Shown here piece after piece: positions 54,403 to 63,108 of a DNA stretch of 64,000 nt. The position numbers and the translations under genes were made by a program. The notes below the pieces were generated by a model. It had not been told where the DNA came from, did no database searches, and was given only the letters and a program-made list of their open reading frames with translations. Numbering within the stretch: position 1 is the stretch's first letter; each line of letters begins with the position of its first letter. The stretch spans positions 19,243 through 83,242 of the forward strand of contig NZ_FOEE01000020.1 of the NCBI RefSeq assembly GCF_900110555.1. The letters are read 5' to 3'. Source of the stretch: Trujillonella endophytica (GTDB taxonomy: Bacteria > Actinomycetota > Actinomycetes > Mycobacteriales > Geodermatophilaceae).

Positions 54403-54430
54403 ATGCCGTTCTTGACATCAAGAATGGCAT
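54403..54430 (+). promoter_or_regulatory. Operator site C with TTGACA box, SDR-operon promoter
   Basis: Arms of 13 bp (54403-54415 and 54418-54430) with one mismatch around a CA spacer: ATGCCGTTCTTGA against TCAAGAATGGCAT. TTGACA (54412-54417) and AAATCT (54435-54440) are the -35/-10 with 17 bp spacing. Best of the three related sites in this cluster. The GTG of the SDR is at 54469. Confidence 0.68.
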
Positions 54431-54468
54431 GCGGAAATCTCGGCATGACTGCTCTGAGAGGACTTCCC

Positions 54469-55389
54469 GTGGAGAAGATCTGCGAGGGCCGCGTGGCCGT
54501 CGTCACCGGCGGCGGCCGCGGCCTCGGCCGTTCGCACGCCCTGGAGCTGGCCCGGCACGGCGCCCGCGTCGTGGTCAACGACCTGGGCGGCGGCCCCGAC
54601 GGCACGGGCAGCGACCCGGCCGTGGCCGAGGCCGTCGCCGAGGAGATCCGCGCGGCCGGCGGCGAGGCCGTCGCCAGTGGGCACGACGTGGCCGACTCCG
54701 ACGGCGCGCGGGAGGTGGTGCGGCTGGCGATCGACACGTTCGGCGGCCTCGACGTCCTGGTGAACAACGCCGGGATCCTGCGCGACCGCACCCTGGCCGG
54801 CATGAGCGACGAGGACTGGGACAGCGTGGTGCGGGTGCACCTGCGGGGCACGTTCGCGCCGTCCCGCGCGGCCGCCGCCTACTGGCGGGACCGGGCCAAG
54901 TCCACCGGCGCCGGGGTCGACGGCCGGATCATCTGCACCACCTCGCCGGTGGGGCTCTACGGCAACTTCGGCCAGACCAACTACATCGCCGCCAAGGGCG
55001 GGATCGCCTCCTTCACCCTGGGCGCCGCGCAGGAGCTGGCCCGGTACGGCGTCACCGTGAACACGATCGCGCCGACCGCCGCGACCCGGCTGGTCCTGGC
55101 GCTGATGACCGACGAGCCGCCCGCGGAGTTCGTCGCGAAGTTCGACCCCGGCTTCGTCTCCCCCGTCGTCGTGTGGCTGGCCAGCCCGCAGAGCGCGGCG
55201 GTGACCGGCCGGATCTTCGACGTCCGCGGCAACCGGGTCGCGCTCGTCGAGTCGTGGCGGATCGGTGCCGAGATCCTGCGCGACGAGCCGTGGGATCCCG
55301 CCGCGCTCGGCGAGGTCGTGTCCGACCTCGTCGCGAAGGCCGCTCCCACCCCCGACATCAGCGGCTACGTCCAGCCGCAGGAGGGATGA
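54469..55389 (+). CDS. SDR-family dehydrogenase (MFE-2 dehydrogenase-like)
   Basis: A 306-aa SDR with TGGGRGLG at 13-20, the RSHALELARHGARVVVNDLGG signature, VNNAG near 98-102 and the catalytic Ser159, Tyr172, Lys176 (YIAAK). GAGAGGA lies six bases before the GTG at 54469; an ATG at 54445 would overlap the promoter. First gene of a run SDR, MaoC, zinc ribbon, thiolase, TetR in the same direction. Together with the MaoC product it replaces the two domains of multifunctional enzyme 2, giving hydratase plus (R)-specific dehydrogenase. Its relative is at 2478-3491. Confidence 0.9.
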   Translation: MEKICEGRVAVVTGGGRGLGRSHALELARHGARVVVNDLGGGPDGTGSDPAVAEAVAEEIRAAGGEAVASGHDVADSDGAREVVRLAIDTFGGLDVLVNNAGILRDRTLAGMSDEDWDSVVRVHLRGTFAPSRAAAAYWRDRAKSTGAGVDGRIICTTSPVGLYGNFGQTNYIAAKGGIASFTLGAAQELARYGVTVNTIAPTAATRLVLALMTDEPPAEFVAKFDPGFVSPVVVWLASPQSAAVTGRIFDVRGNRVALVESWRIGAEILRDEPWDPAALGEVVSDLVAKAAPTPDISGYVQPQEG

Positions 55390-55390
55390 G

Positions 55391-56257
55391 GTGCCGCTGA
55401 ACCTGGACGCCGTCGGCCAGGAGTGGGACGCCGGGGTCGGCTCGTGGACCTCGAAGGACGCGCTGGTCTACGCGCTCGGCGTCGGCGCCGGTGCGCTCGA
55501 CCCGCTCGACGAGCTCGAGTTCACCACCGAGAACAGCCACGACGTGCCGCAGCGGGTGCTCCCGACCTTCGCCGTGGTCGCCGGCGGGCTGAACGGGCAG
55601 GGGTCGGGCGCTGCGCCGTCCCTGGGCGACTTCCCGCTGCAGGCGATCCTGCACGCCGAGCAGTCGGTGACCCTGCACGGCACCCTGCCCGTCGAAGGCA
55701 GCGTGCGGCTCACCTCGTCGATCAGCGGCATGTACGACAAGGGCCGCGACGCGCTGATCGTCATGGAGACGCGGGCGCGGGACGCGGCGACGGACGCGCC
55801 GCTGTACGACACCAGCGCCACGATCTTCGTCCGCGGCGAGGGCGGCTTCGGTGGTGACCGGGGCCCGAGCACGCCCTGGTCGGTGCCCGAGCGGCCGGCG
55901 GACTCGGTGGTCGCCTACCCCACGCGCCCGGACCAGGCGCTGCTCTACCGGCTGTCCGGGGATCGCAACCCGCTGCACTCCGACCCGTGGCTGGCCCGCC
56001 AGGCGGGGTTGGACCGCCCGATCCTGCACGGCCTGTGCACCTACGGCTTCACCGGGCGCGCCCTCCTGCACGCGGTGTGCGACTCCGACCCGGCGCGCTT
56101 CGGCGGCATGTCGGCCCGGTTCTCCGCGCCGGTGCTGCCCGGGCAGGAGCTCACCGTGCACGCGTGGAGGGAGGAGGGTCGGTGCCTGTTCCAGACCCGG
56201 GTCGGCGACACCGTCGTCCTCGATCGCGGCGTCCTCGCCCTGGCCGATCCGCGCTAG
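55391..56257 (+). CDS. MaoC-type (R)-hydratase 2-like protein
   Basis: A 288-aa double hot-dog protein. The second hot-dog unit contains the hydratase-2 motif YRLSGDRNPLHSDPWLARQAG with Asp191 and His196 as catalytic pair, then ILHGLCTYGFTGRAL. The N-terminal unit is without the motif, as in eukaryotic-type hydratase 2. GTG start one base after the SDR stop. Expected to hydrate a trans-2-enoyl-CoA to the (R)-3-hydroxyacyl-CoA for the neighbouring SDR. Confidence 0.9.
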   Translation: MPLNLDAVGQEWDAGVGSWTSKDALVYALGVGAGALDPLDELEFTTENSHDVPQRVLPTFAVVAGGLNGQGSGAAPSLGDFPLQAILHAEQSVTLHGTLPVEGSVRLTSSISGMYDKGRDALIVMETRARDAATDAPLYDTSATIFVRGEGGFGGDRGPSTPWSVPERPADSVVAYPTRPDQALLYRLSGDRNPLHSDPWLARQAGLDRPILHGLCTYGFTGRALLHAVCDSDPARFGGMSARFSAPVLPGQELTVHAWREEGRCLFQTRVGDTVVLDRGVLALADPR

Positions 56258-56309
56258 GGTCCCGCCGCCCCGCACTGCTCACGCCCCTCCACCCGAACGG
56301 GAGACCCGG

Positions 56310-56699
56310 ATGAGTCGCATGCCCCTGGTCGACTACCTGGTGCTCGACGACGAGCCGCACCTGGTGGCCGCCGAGTGCACCGCCTGCGGTGCCCGGTACT
56401 TCGACCGGCGCAGTGCCTGCGCGCACTGCGGCGGCGTGGAGTTCGGCTCGGCGGACGTGCCGACCGAGGGCGTGCTGACGACGTTCACGATCGTGCAGTT
56501 CGCCGCCGCGGGGGTCGAGGTGCCGTTCGTGGCCGGCGTCGTCGACTGCGGCGGCACCAGCGTGCGGGGGAACGTCGTGAACACCCCGCCCGACCCCGAG
56601 CACGTCACCCTGGGCATGCGGGTGCGCCTGACCACGGTGCCGGTGGGCACCGACTCCGCCGGGATCGAGGCCGTCGGCTACGGCTTCGAGCCTGTGTAG
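56310..56699 (+). CDS. Zinc-ribbon/OB-fold (DUF35) protein 2
   Basis: A 129-aa protein with four Cys at 23, 26, 37 and 40 (CTACG, CAHCGG) and an OB half (GVLTTFTIVQFAAAGVEVPFVAGVVDCGG). GGGAG precedes the ATG. Paired with the thiolase that follows after 91 bp. The two DUF35 genes of this cluster differ in sequence, so each likely serves its own thiolase-fold partner. Confidence 0.83.
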   Translation: MSRMPLVDYLVLDDEPHLVAAECTACGARYFDRRSACAHCGGVEFGSADVPTEGVLTTFTIVQFAAAGVEVPFVAGVVDCGGTSVRGNVVNTPPDPEHVTLGMRVRLTTVPVGTDSAGIEAVGYGFEPV

Positions 56700-56790
56700 G
56701 ACCCCCTCGCCCCCCACCACTCGCACGCTCGCGGCGGGCCCCTGCGAGAGGGCCGCCGAGACGAAGGGCACGATCATCAGGGAGGCCGCC

Positions 56791-57990
56791 ATGGCGGAGA
56801 ACGTGTGGATCCTCGGCATCGACATGACGAGGTTCGGCCGGCACAAGGACAAGGACACCCTCGACCTGGGCTCGGAGGCGGCCCTGGGCGCACTGCGCGA
56901 CGCCGGCGTCGGCATCGGCGACATCGGCGTGCTCGCGGCGGGCAACCTCATCGGCGGCAACGGTTTCGGCCAGCTCCTGCAGAAGCAGATCGGGCAGACC
57001 GGCATCCCCGTCTACAACGTGGCCAACGCGTGCGCCACCGGCGCCACGGCGCTGCGGGTCGTGGTCATGGCGATCAAGTCCGGCGAGGTCGACACCGGTC
57101 TGGCCGTGGGCGTGGAGAAGCTCTCCGGCGCCGGCCTGCTGACCGGCAACGCGCGCAAGGAGGAGGGCGGGCACTGGGTCCGCGACGGCCGCTACGGCGC
57201 GGTCGCCCCGCTCGACGGCCGGGTGGGCACCGAGATCATGCCGGGCGTCTTCGCCCAGATCGGCATGGAGTACGGCTACAAGTACGGCGGCGTGGACTTC
57301 GAGCTGTTCGCCCGCATCTCGGAGAAGAACCACGCGCACTCGACGCTGAACCCGAAGGCCGCCTACCAGAAGCGGTTCACCCTCGACGAGATCATGAACG
57401 ACGTCATGATCGCCTACCCCAACACCCGGCCGATGTGCTCGGCCAACTGCGACGGCGCCGCCGCGGCGGTGCTGGTGAGCGAGACCAAGCTGCGCACCCT
57501 GAGCCTGGAGCAGCAGCGCCGCGCGGTGAAGATCAGCGCCTCGGTGCTGACCAGCGACCCCTGGACCGAGGGCTGCCAGGTGCTGCCCGACATCAACACC
57601 CTGACCCGCCGGGCAGCGACCACCGCGTACGAGCAGGCCGGCATCGGGCCGGCCGACCTGGACCTGGTCGAGCTGCACGACTGCTTCGCCACCGCCGAGC
57701 TCGTCCACTACGACAACCTGGGGCTGTGCGAGCCCGGCGGCGCCGCCGACTTCTTCCGCTCCGGGGCGACGTGGCGCGACGGCAGCACCCCCGTGAACGT
57801 CTCCGGCGGCCTGCAGTCCAAGGGCCACCCGGTCTCGGCCACCGGCATCGCCAACGTCTGGGAGGTCGCGACCCACCTGCGTGGAGAGGCCGGCCCCCGC
57901 CAGATCGAGGGCGCCCGCGTCGGCCTCGCCCACGTGATCGGGCTGGGCTCCGCCTGCGGCGTCCACGTGCTGGAGCGGGCCGCGGCCTAG
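56791..57990 (+). CDS. Thiolase (SCP-x/acetyl-CoA acetyltransferase-like)
   Basis: A 399-aa thiolase with an intact nucleophile: Cys81 in NVANACATGATAL. Other motifs are VGVEKLSGAG, NCDGAAAAVLVS, DLVELHDCFATAELVHYDNLGLCEPG, GGLQSKGHPVSATG and a final GSACGVHVLE with the second catalytic Cys. It therefore should be a true thiolase, in contrast to the Ltp2-like gene. The ATG is preceded by a purine-rich stretch. Likely performs the last thiolytic cleavage of the pathway, releasing acetyl- or propionyl-CoA, together with the preceding DUF35. Confidence 0.9.
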   Translation: MAENVWILGIDMTRFGRHKDKDTLDLGSEAALGALRDAGVGIGDIGVLAAGNLIGGNGFGQLLQKQIGQTGIPVYNVANACATGATALRVVVMAIKSGEVDTGLAVGVEKLSGAGLLTGNARKEEGGHWVRDGRYGAVAPLDGRVGTEIMPGVFAQIGMEYGYKYGGVDFELFARISEKNHAHSTLNPKAAYQKRFTLDEIMNDVMIAYPNTRPMCSANCDGAAAAVLVSETKLRTLSLEQQRRAVKISASVLTSDPWTEGCQVLPDINTLTRRAATTAYEQAGIGPADLDLVELHDCFATAELVHYDNLGLCEPGGAADFFRSGATWRDGSTPVNVSGGLQSKGHPVSATGIANVWEVATHLRGEAGPRQIEGARVGLAHVIGLGSACGVHVLERAAA

Positions 57991-58001
57991 CGACGAGGGG
58001 C

Positions 58002-58027
58002 GTTCCGCGCGCGGGACCAGGCGGAAC
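58002..58027. other. GTTCCGC-N12-GCGGAAC inverted repeat
   Basis: Perfect 7-bp arms between the thiolase stop and the TetR start. Could be the thiolase-operon terminator or an operator for the regulator's own promoter. Confidence 0.45.
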
Positions 58028-58051
58028 CGGCTTCTGTAGGATCGGAAGACG

Positions 58052-58717
58052 ATGACGGACCCGGGTGCAGGACCGGTGGAGCCCGCCGACGACGTGGTGG
58101 TCGAGCGGCTGGTGGAGAGGGCGCTGGCCTCGCGCGGCGCCGCGTACCAGGATGAGATCCGCCGCCTGATGGACGCCGGCCTCGCGGTCATGGTCCGGGG
58201 AGGCGCCGCCGCGGCTCCCCGCGTCGCCGACATCGTCGCCGAGGCGAAGGTCTCCAACGAGACCTTCTACCGCTACTTCCCCACCAAGGGCGCGCTCATG
58301 GCGGCCGTGCTGGACGCCGGGACCGAGCGCCTGCGCAGCTACCTCACCCACCACATGGCGAAGGAACAGACCCCCGAGGGCAGGATCCGGCGCTGGGTCG
58401 ACGGCATCTTCACCCAGACCCGGGAGGACCTCGGCACGGTCGCCCGCGCGGTGCTGGTGAACGCCTCGATCTCGGGGAGCGGGGCGCCGGCGGGGCGCCA
58501 CTTCGCGACCACGACCCTGGCCGCCCTCCTGCACGAACCCTTCGCCGCGCTCGGCAACCCCGACCCCGCGATGGCGAGCATGCTCGCCGCGCACGGGACG
58601 CTGGGCATCATGGCCGACCACGTGGACGCGGGCACCCGCCCCAGCGACGAGCAGCGCGAGCGGATCACCGGGTTCTGCATCGCGACGGCGAGGGCCTGGG
58701 CCACCCCCTCCGACTGA
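58052..58717 (+). CDS. TetR-family transcriptional regulator
   Basis: A 221-aa regulator. The N-terminal domain is slightly unusual because of a 30-residue lead before the helix-turn-helix: DEIRRLMDAGLAVMVRGG, then PRVADIVAEAKVSNETFYRYFPTKGALMAAVL. The C-terminal ligand domain is helical. Last gene of the run starting at 54469 and the only regulator in the second cluster, therefore the best candidate for the three GTTCT/AGAAC sites (51896, 52746, 54403). It would sense a CoA thioester or free acid intermediate. Confidence 0.9.
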   Translation: MTDPGAGPVEPADDVVVERLVERALASRGAAYQDEIRRLMDAGLAVMVRGGAAAAPRVADIVAEAKVSNETFYRYFPTKGALMAAVLDAGTERLRSYLTHHMAKEQTPEGRIRRWVDGIFTQTREDLGTVARAVLVNASISGSGAPAGRHFATTTLAALLHEPFAALGNPDPAMASMLAAHGTLGIMADHVDAGTRPSDEQRERITGFCIATARAWATPSD

Positions 58718-58724
58718 GTCGCTC

Positions 58725-60095
58725 TCAGACGGCCGTCGCCACGAGGCTCGCCACCAGCACCAGCGGCAGGGAGACGACTGCCCCCAGCGAGGTCGCCATC
58801 GTCAGGGTCTTCAGGCTGCCCTTGGTGGACAGGTCGAGCAGCGTGCTGAACATCCAGAAGAAGTTGCTGTTGACGTGCAGCGCGAACATCGCGCCGGACG
58901 CGATCGCCAGGGCGATGACGACGGGATCGACCCCGAGCGAGCCCACGATCGGCGAGATGATGCCCGCGGCGGTGATCGCCGCGACGGAGACCGAGCCGAT
59001 CGCGAAGTGCAGCACCGCGGCGATGAACCACGTGAGCAGGATGCTGAGGATGACCGGCGCGTCCGCGTCGGCGGAGAACAGGTCGACCAGCGTCTCGTCC
59101 ATGCCGCTCTCGGCGATGACGGCGCCGAGGGACCCGCCGACGCCCGTGACCAGCAGGATCTCGCCGGTCGTGCGGAAGCCGGCGGTGAGGACCTCGCCGG
59201 TCGCCTCCGCCCCCATCGACGGGCGGACCGTGCAGAAGGCGATCAGAAGCCCCACGAACAGGGCGATGTTGGCATCACCCAGGAAGACGACGACGGGGTT
59301 GGAGACCTCCGCCAGGTCGAGGATCGCCCCGGTGGCGATCAGCACCAGCGGCACCAGGATGGGGAGCAGCCGGACCCACAGGGGCAGGCGGGCGGCGCGC
59401 TCGGCGCGGGGCGCGTCGTCCTGGCCGTCGGTGTCGCCTTCGGCCGTCCGCACGAGCGCGTCGTGGTCGAGGTCGGTCTCCTCCTTCCAGAAGCCGCGGC
59501 CCAGCAGCAGCCGGAACAGGAAGGTGGTGACCAGGGCCGTCGTCAGGCCGATCGGCAGGCCGTACAGCAGGTAGGTGCCCAGCGGCACGTCCATCAGCCC
59601 GGCGATGGCCACCGCGGCGAGCCCCGGGACGACGAAGACGTAGCCGGCGAAGATGCCGATCGCCATCGCCCCGGCGAGCCACGGGAGGCCGTGGCGGCGG
59701 TCGACGGCCGGCGCCGACTCCTTGGCCATGGGCGCCGCCAGGACCACCTGCACGTCGACGTAGATGGACGGGAAGATCGTGGAGAGCGCGCCCGCGATCG
59801 CGTACGGCAGGCGTCGCCCCAGCCGGCGCGCGAGGATCTCCACCAGGTCGTCGAACGTGCCCATGGAGTGCAGCAGGGCCCCGATCAGCACACCGAACCC
59901 GATGAGCAGGCCGACCTCGGCCATGATCTCGCCGAACCCGCCCGTGATCTGGTCCACGGTGCCCTGGGCGCCCAGGCCGGTCGCGAGGCCCAGGTACACG
60001 CACGCCAGCAGCAGGGAGATCACCGGGTCGACCTTGACCCTGATGATGAGCACGATCGCGCCCACGATCGCGATGGCGGCGTGCAGGATCTCCAT
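58725..60095 (-). CDS. GntP-family permease
   Basis: A 456-aa integral membrane protein with about 12 helices: AAIAIVGAIVLIIRVKVDPVISLLLACVYLGL, FGEIMAEVGLLIGFGVLIGALLH, the FPSIYVDVQVVLAAPMAKE region, an acidic cytoplasmic loop around residues 205-235 and the C-terminal HVNSNFFWMFSTLLD and LVLVASLVATAV. The family transports gluconate and related organic acids by proton symport. Convergent with the TetR gene, 8 bp apart. Plausible uptake system for a small acid or hydroxy acid; the exact cargo is unknown. Confidence 0.87.
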   Translation of the reverse strand: MEILHAAIAIVGAIVLIIRVKVDPVISLLLACVYLGLATGLGAQGTVDQITGGFGEIMAEVGLLIGFGVLIGALLHSMGTFDDLVEILARRLGRRLPYAIAGALSTIFPSIYVDVQVVLAAPMAKESAPAVDRRHGLPWLAGAMAIGIFAGYVFVVPGLAAVAIAGLMDVPLGTYLLYGLPIGLTTALVTTFLFRLLLGRGFWKEETDLDHDALVRTAEGDTDGQDDAPRAERAARLPLWVRLLPILVPLVLIATGAILDLAEVSNPVVVFLGDANIALFVGLLIAFCTVRPSMGAEATGEVLTAGFRTTGEILLVTGVGGSLGAVIAESGMDETLVDLFSADADAPVILSILLTWFIAAVLHFAIGSVSVAAITAAGIISPIVGSLGVDPVVIALAIASGAMFALHVNSNFFWMFSTLLDLSTKGSLKTLTMATSLGAVVSLPLVLVASLVATAV

Positions 60096-60137
60096 GGGCT
60101 TCCGATCTGTGCGGACGGTGTGGCGGCGACCACGCTA

Positions 60138-60157
60138 TGGGATCTTCCGAGGTCCCA
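60138..60157. promoter_or_regulatory. Small inverted repeat upstream of the GntP-type gene
   Basis: TGGGA and TCCCA, 10 bp apart, 43 bp before the permease start on the minus strand. Only five-base arms, so weak; noted as a possible regulator site in the 211-bp gap that otherwise shows no gene. Confidence 0.3.
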
Positions 60158-60306
60158 CCGGGGGGCGCCGGGGCCGCCGGCCGGGTTCGCCCCGTCGCCG
60201 CCGACCGGCCCGGGTCGACCGGCATACTCCGGGGAGCGCTCGGGCGGGGCAGACCGTCGACGCCCGGGGGGCGGCGAGCGGACACCGGACGCAGGAGAAG
60301 GACGGC

Positions 60307-61611
60307 GTGACACTGACGAGCAACGGGGCGGCCGCGGGCGGCGAGCGCTGGGCGCCCGGACGGCACTTCGGCCTCCCCGTGCCGGCCGATGCCGGCACCC
60401 TGCTGGCGGACGGTCCGGGCTTCCTCACCCGGGCCTTCCGCGCCTCGGGCGCCCTGGCCGCCGACAACGCCGTCCGCGGCATCGTCGGGTGGGAGGAGTT
60501 CCACGGGGGCGGCACCGGGAAGAAGCTGCTGCTGACGGTGGCCTACGACAGCCCCGGGCCCGGCCTGCCGGAGGAGCTGTTCGTCAAGTTCTCCCGCAAC
60601 TTCGACAACGAGCTGTGGGACAGCGGGCGCCACCACCTGGTCTCGGAGGTGGACGTCGCGATCCTGTCCCGGTCGCCGGACTTCCCCGTTCCCGTGCCCG
60701 CCGTCCTGTTCGCCGACGTCGACCCGGAGACCTCCACCGGGCTGATCGTCACCGAGCGCATTCCCTACGGCCGCGACGGGGTCGAGCCGCACTACCCCAA
60801 GTGCCTGGACTACACGGTGCCGGACCAGGTGGGCCACTACGCGGCCATCCTGCGGGGGCTGGCGCGGCTGTCCGGGGCGCACCGGGCCGGGCGGCTGCCC
60901 TCGGACGTCGACAGTCGGTTCCCCTACGACCGCGAGCGGGCGACGGCCCCGAGCGGGCGCCAGGCACCGGAGGCCAAGATCCTGCAGTGGGCCGGCCGGC
61001 TCTTCGACTTCGTCGACCGCTATCCGCAGCTCTTCCCGGAGCATGCGCGATCGGCGGCGTTCCGCGAGCAGTTCCTGGCCGACATCCCGGACGTGCTCGC
61101 CGCCGGTGACCGGATCACGAAGGTGCTCCACGGCAACCCGGACCTCATCGCCTTCGCGCACTGGAACGCCAACATCGACAACTGCTTCTTCCGGCCGGGA
61201 CCGGACGGCCGCCTGGAGGCCGGCTTCCTGGACTGGGCCAACGCTGGGCAGCTCAGCGTGGCCCAGTCCGTCAGCGGCGCGATCAGCTGTGCCGAACCGT
61301 CGCTCTGGGACGACCACCTCGACGACCTGCTGACCGTGTTCATCGAGGAGTACGCGGCCAGCGGCGGACCGCAGCTGGACCTCGACGAGGTACGGCTGCA
61401 CGTCCTGCTGATCGCCGCGTCCGGCTTGTCCCACTCGATGGGCGCTCCCATCGCCCTCGCCCGCGAGGTCGGGGACCTCGACGCGCTGGAGGGCCCCCGG
61501 GACCGCCGCCTCGTCGAGCACGAGAACGCGCGGATCCAGCTGCACATGACGACGAAGATGCTCAGCCTCTGGCGGTCCCAGCGGCTCGGGGACCTCGTCC
61601 GCGCGCTCTGA
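60307..61611 (+). CDS. Aminoglycoside phosphotransferase/ecdysteroid kinase-fold protein
   Basis: A 434-aa kinase-fold protein. The N-lobe includes LLLTVAYDSPGPGLPEELFVKFSR with an ATP-lysine candidate, and the C-lobe has FAHWNANIDNCFF, aligned with the catalytic loop HGDxxxxN but with Asn in place of the Asp, then FLDWANAG for the metal-binding segment. Loss of the catalytic Asp suggests altered or lost phosphotransfer. GTG with GGAGAAGG upstream. Relatives are annotated as phosphotransferase enzymes in acyl-CoA or hydroxy acid gene sets. Ends 153 bp before the SGNH gene. Confidence 0.8.
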   Translation: MTLTSNGAAAGGERWAPGRHFGLPVPADAGTLLADGPGFLTRAFRASGALAADNAVRGIVGWEEFHGGGTGKKLLLTVAYDSPGPGLPEELFVKFSRNFDNELWDSGRHHLVSEVDVAILSRSPDFPVPVPAVLFADVDPETSTGLIVTERIPYGRDGVEPHYPKCLDYTVPDQVGHYAAILRGLARLSGAHRAGRLPSDVDSRFPYDRERATAPSGRQAPEAKILQWAGRLFDFVDRYPQLFPEHARSAAFREQFLADIPDVLAAGDRITKVLHGNPDLIAFAHWNANIDNCFFRPGPDGRLEAGFLDWANAGQLSVAQSVSGAISCAEPSLWDDHLDDLLTVFIEEYAASGGPQLDLDEVRLHVLLIAASGLSHSMGAPIALAREVGDLDALEGPRDRRLVEHENARIQLHMTTKMLSLWRSQRLGDLVRAL

Positions 61612-61764
61612 TCGAGGAGCGTCCCGGCGTCGGCCCGGTCGTGCGGGCGGACGACGTCGCACGCGGGCGGAGGTCGTCCTGGGGACGACCGACCGCCATG
61701 CGCCGACGGCGAGCTCGCGGGTCCCGCGGGACCGGGAGGTCGGTGATCGAGCACCACCGGACGG

Positions 61765-62985
61765 TCATGGCTGGGTGCCCGTCCCGATGGGACCGAGCAC
61801 GTCCAGCCAGGCCATCGCCTTGACGCTGTTCCCCACCGCCGTCAGGTGCTTTCCGTCGGGCACGGCCAGGTCGTAGGGAGTGCCGTCGAAGTCGCCGGCG
61901 GTGCCGAGCCAGCCCATCCGGTCGGTGAGGTCGAGCAGGGGGAGATCGCGCAGGTCGGCGATCTCGTACTGCGCGGCCAGGTACGGCGGCCAGCCGCTGT
62001 TGCCGGCGGGGGTGTGCGTCGCGACCAGCACGACGTTCGCCCCGCTGGCGAGGCACTTGTCGACGATCGCCAGCAGGTTCGTCTTGTACGTCGCCACCGG
62101 GACGGCCTGGTACATGTCGTTCGCGCCCAGCTCCACCAGGAAGGTGTCCACGTCGAAGTAGGAGGCGGCGGACATGACGTTGGCGCTGCCGAAGGACGCC
62201 AGGAAGTTCGCGGTCGCCGCACCCGAGATCCCGGCGTTCTCGACGACCACGCCGTCCGCGTGCCGGATGCCCACCCCGTAGACGAAGGAGTTGCCCGCGA
62301 GCTTGAGGACGAGGGTGTGCGCGCCGTCGGTGCCCGCGTCCAGCGTCATCGTCTTGTACGTGAGCGCACCGGTGGTGGTGTGGGAGACCGGAGCGCCGCC
62401 GTCGATCGCCGTGGTGAACCCGGTGACCGACTCGTTCGAGACGACCAGCTCCAGGTAGCGCCCCACGCCGCTGAACGTCAGGGTGGCCCCGGCCTGGCCC
62501 CTCCGCCATGGGACGTTGATGCTCTGGTCGGCCCACGTCCCGGCGTAGGTGACGCGCGGCTCGGGGGCGGCCGAGTACAGGTGGACCAGCTCGCCTGTAC
62601 GGAACTTCGCCCGGGCGAACTGCTGGCGCAGCAGCGTGACCGGGTCGGAGGTGCCACGAGTCGTCCCGGTGCCCGCGGTGACCGAGTCGCCGAGGAAGCC
62701 GATGCGGGCGACTCCGGCGCCGAGGCGGGCCAGCGCCAGCGCGGCGCGGGTCCGACGGGTGTTGGCCCCCTTGAGGTTGTAGACGGACGTGGCCGAATCG
62801 AACTGGGGAGGCTGCGGCAGGACCGGCGCCGCGTCGGCGACCGAGCCGCCGACGACGCCGCCGACGGCTGCGATGCCCAGGCCGAGCGTGGCGCCCCGGG
62901 CGAAGAACGTCCGCCGCGACTTGCCGGAGCCGCCGCCCTGCTCGTCGCCGGGCCGGGCGGCGGACCGCTCGGAGGTGCAGGTCAC
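61765..62985 (-). CDS. Tat-exported SGNH/GDSL-family hydrolase
   Basis: A 406-aa extracytoplasmic esterase. The twin-arginine signal is SRRTFFAR with RR at 24-25, followed by a weakly hydrophobic segment ending near VADAAP. Block I is GFLGDSV with nucleophile Ser101, block III GAND at 287-290, and block V Asp377-Gly-Lys-His380. Between blocks I and III lies a beta-rich insertion (about 130-250) not in minimal SGNH enzymes and resembling a carbohydrate-binding-type jelly roll. GTG at 62985 has AAGGAG seven bases upstream; longer frames exist but lack a site. Likely deacetylates or de-esterifies a polysaccharide or lipid outside the cell. Confidence 0.88.
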   Translation of the reverse strand: MTCTSERSAARPGDEQGGGSGKSRRTFFARGATLGLGIAAVGGVVGGSVADAAPVLPQPPQFDSATSVYNLKGANTRRTRAALALARLGAGVARIGFLGDSVTAGTGTTRGTSDPVTLLRQQFARAKFRTGELVHLYSAAPEPRVTYAGTWADQSINVPWRRGQAGATLTFSGVGRYLELVVSNESVTGFTTAIDGGAPVSHTTTGALTYKTMTLDAGTDGAHTLVLKLAGNSFVYGVGIRHADGVVVENAGISGAATANFLASFGSANVMSAASYFDVDTFLVELGANDMYQAVPVATYKTNLLAIVDKCLASGANVVLVATHTPAGNSGWPPYLAAQYEIADLRDLPLLDLTDRMGWLGTAGDFDGTPYDLAVPDGKHLTAVGNSVKAMAWLDVLGPIGTGTQP

Positions 62986-63108
62986 GCTGGGGCTCCTTGG
63001 CCGGGTCTGCGGATGAGTGGGTGTGCCGACGTCGCGGTCCCGGGCCTCGACCACGGGCTGAGCGGACCCGCTCGGGCACGACGGACCACGAGGCGGGACG
63101 CAGTGGAG

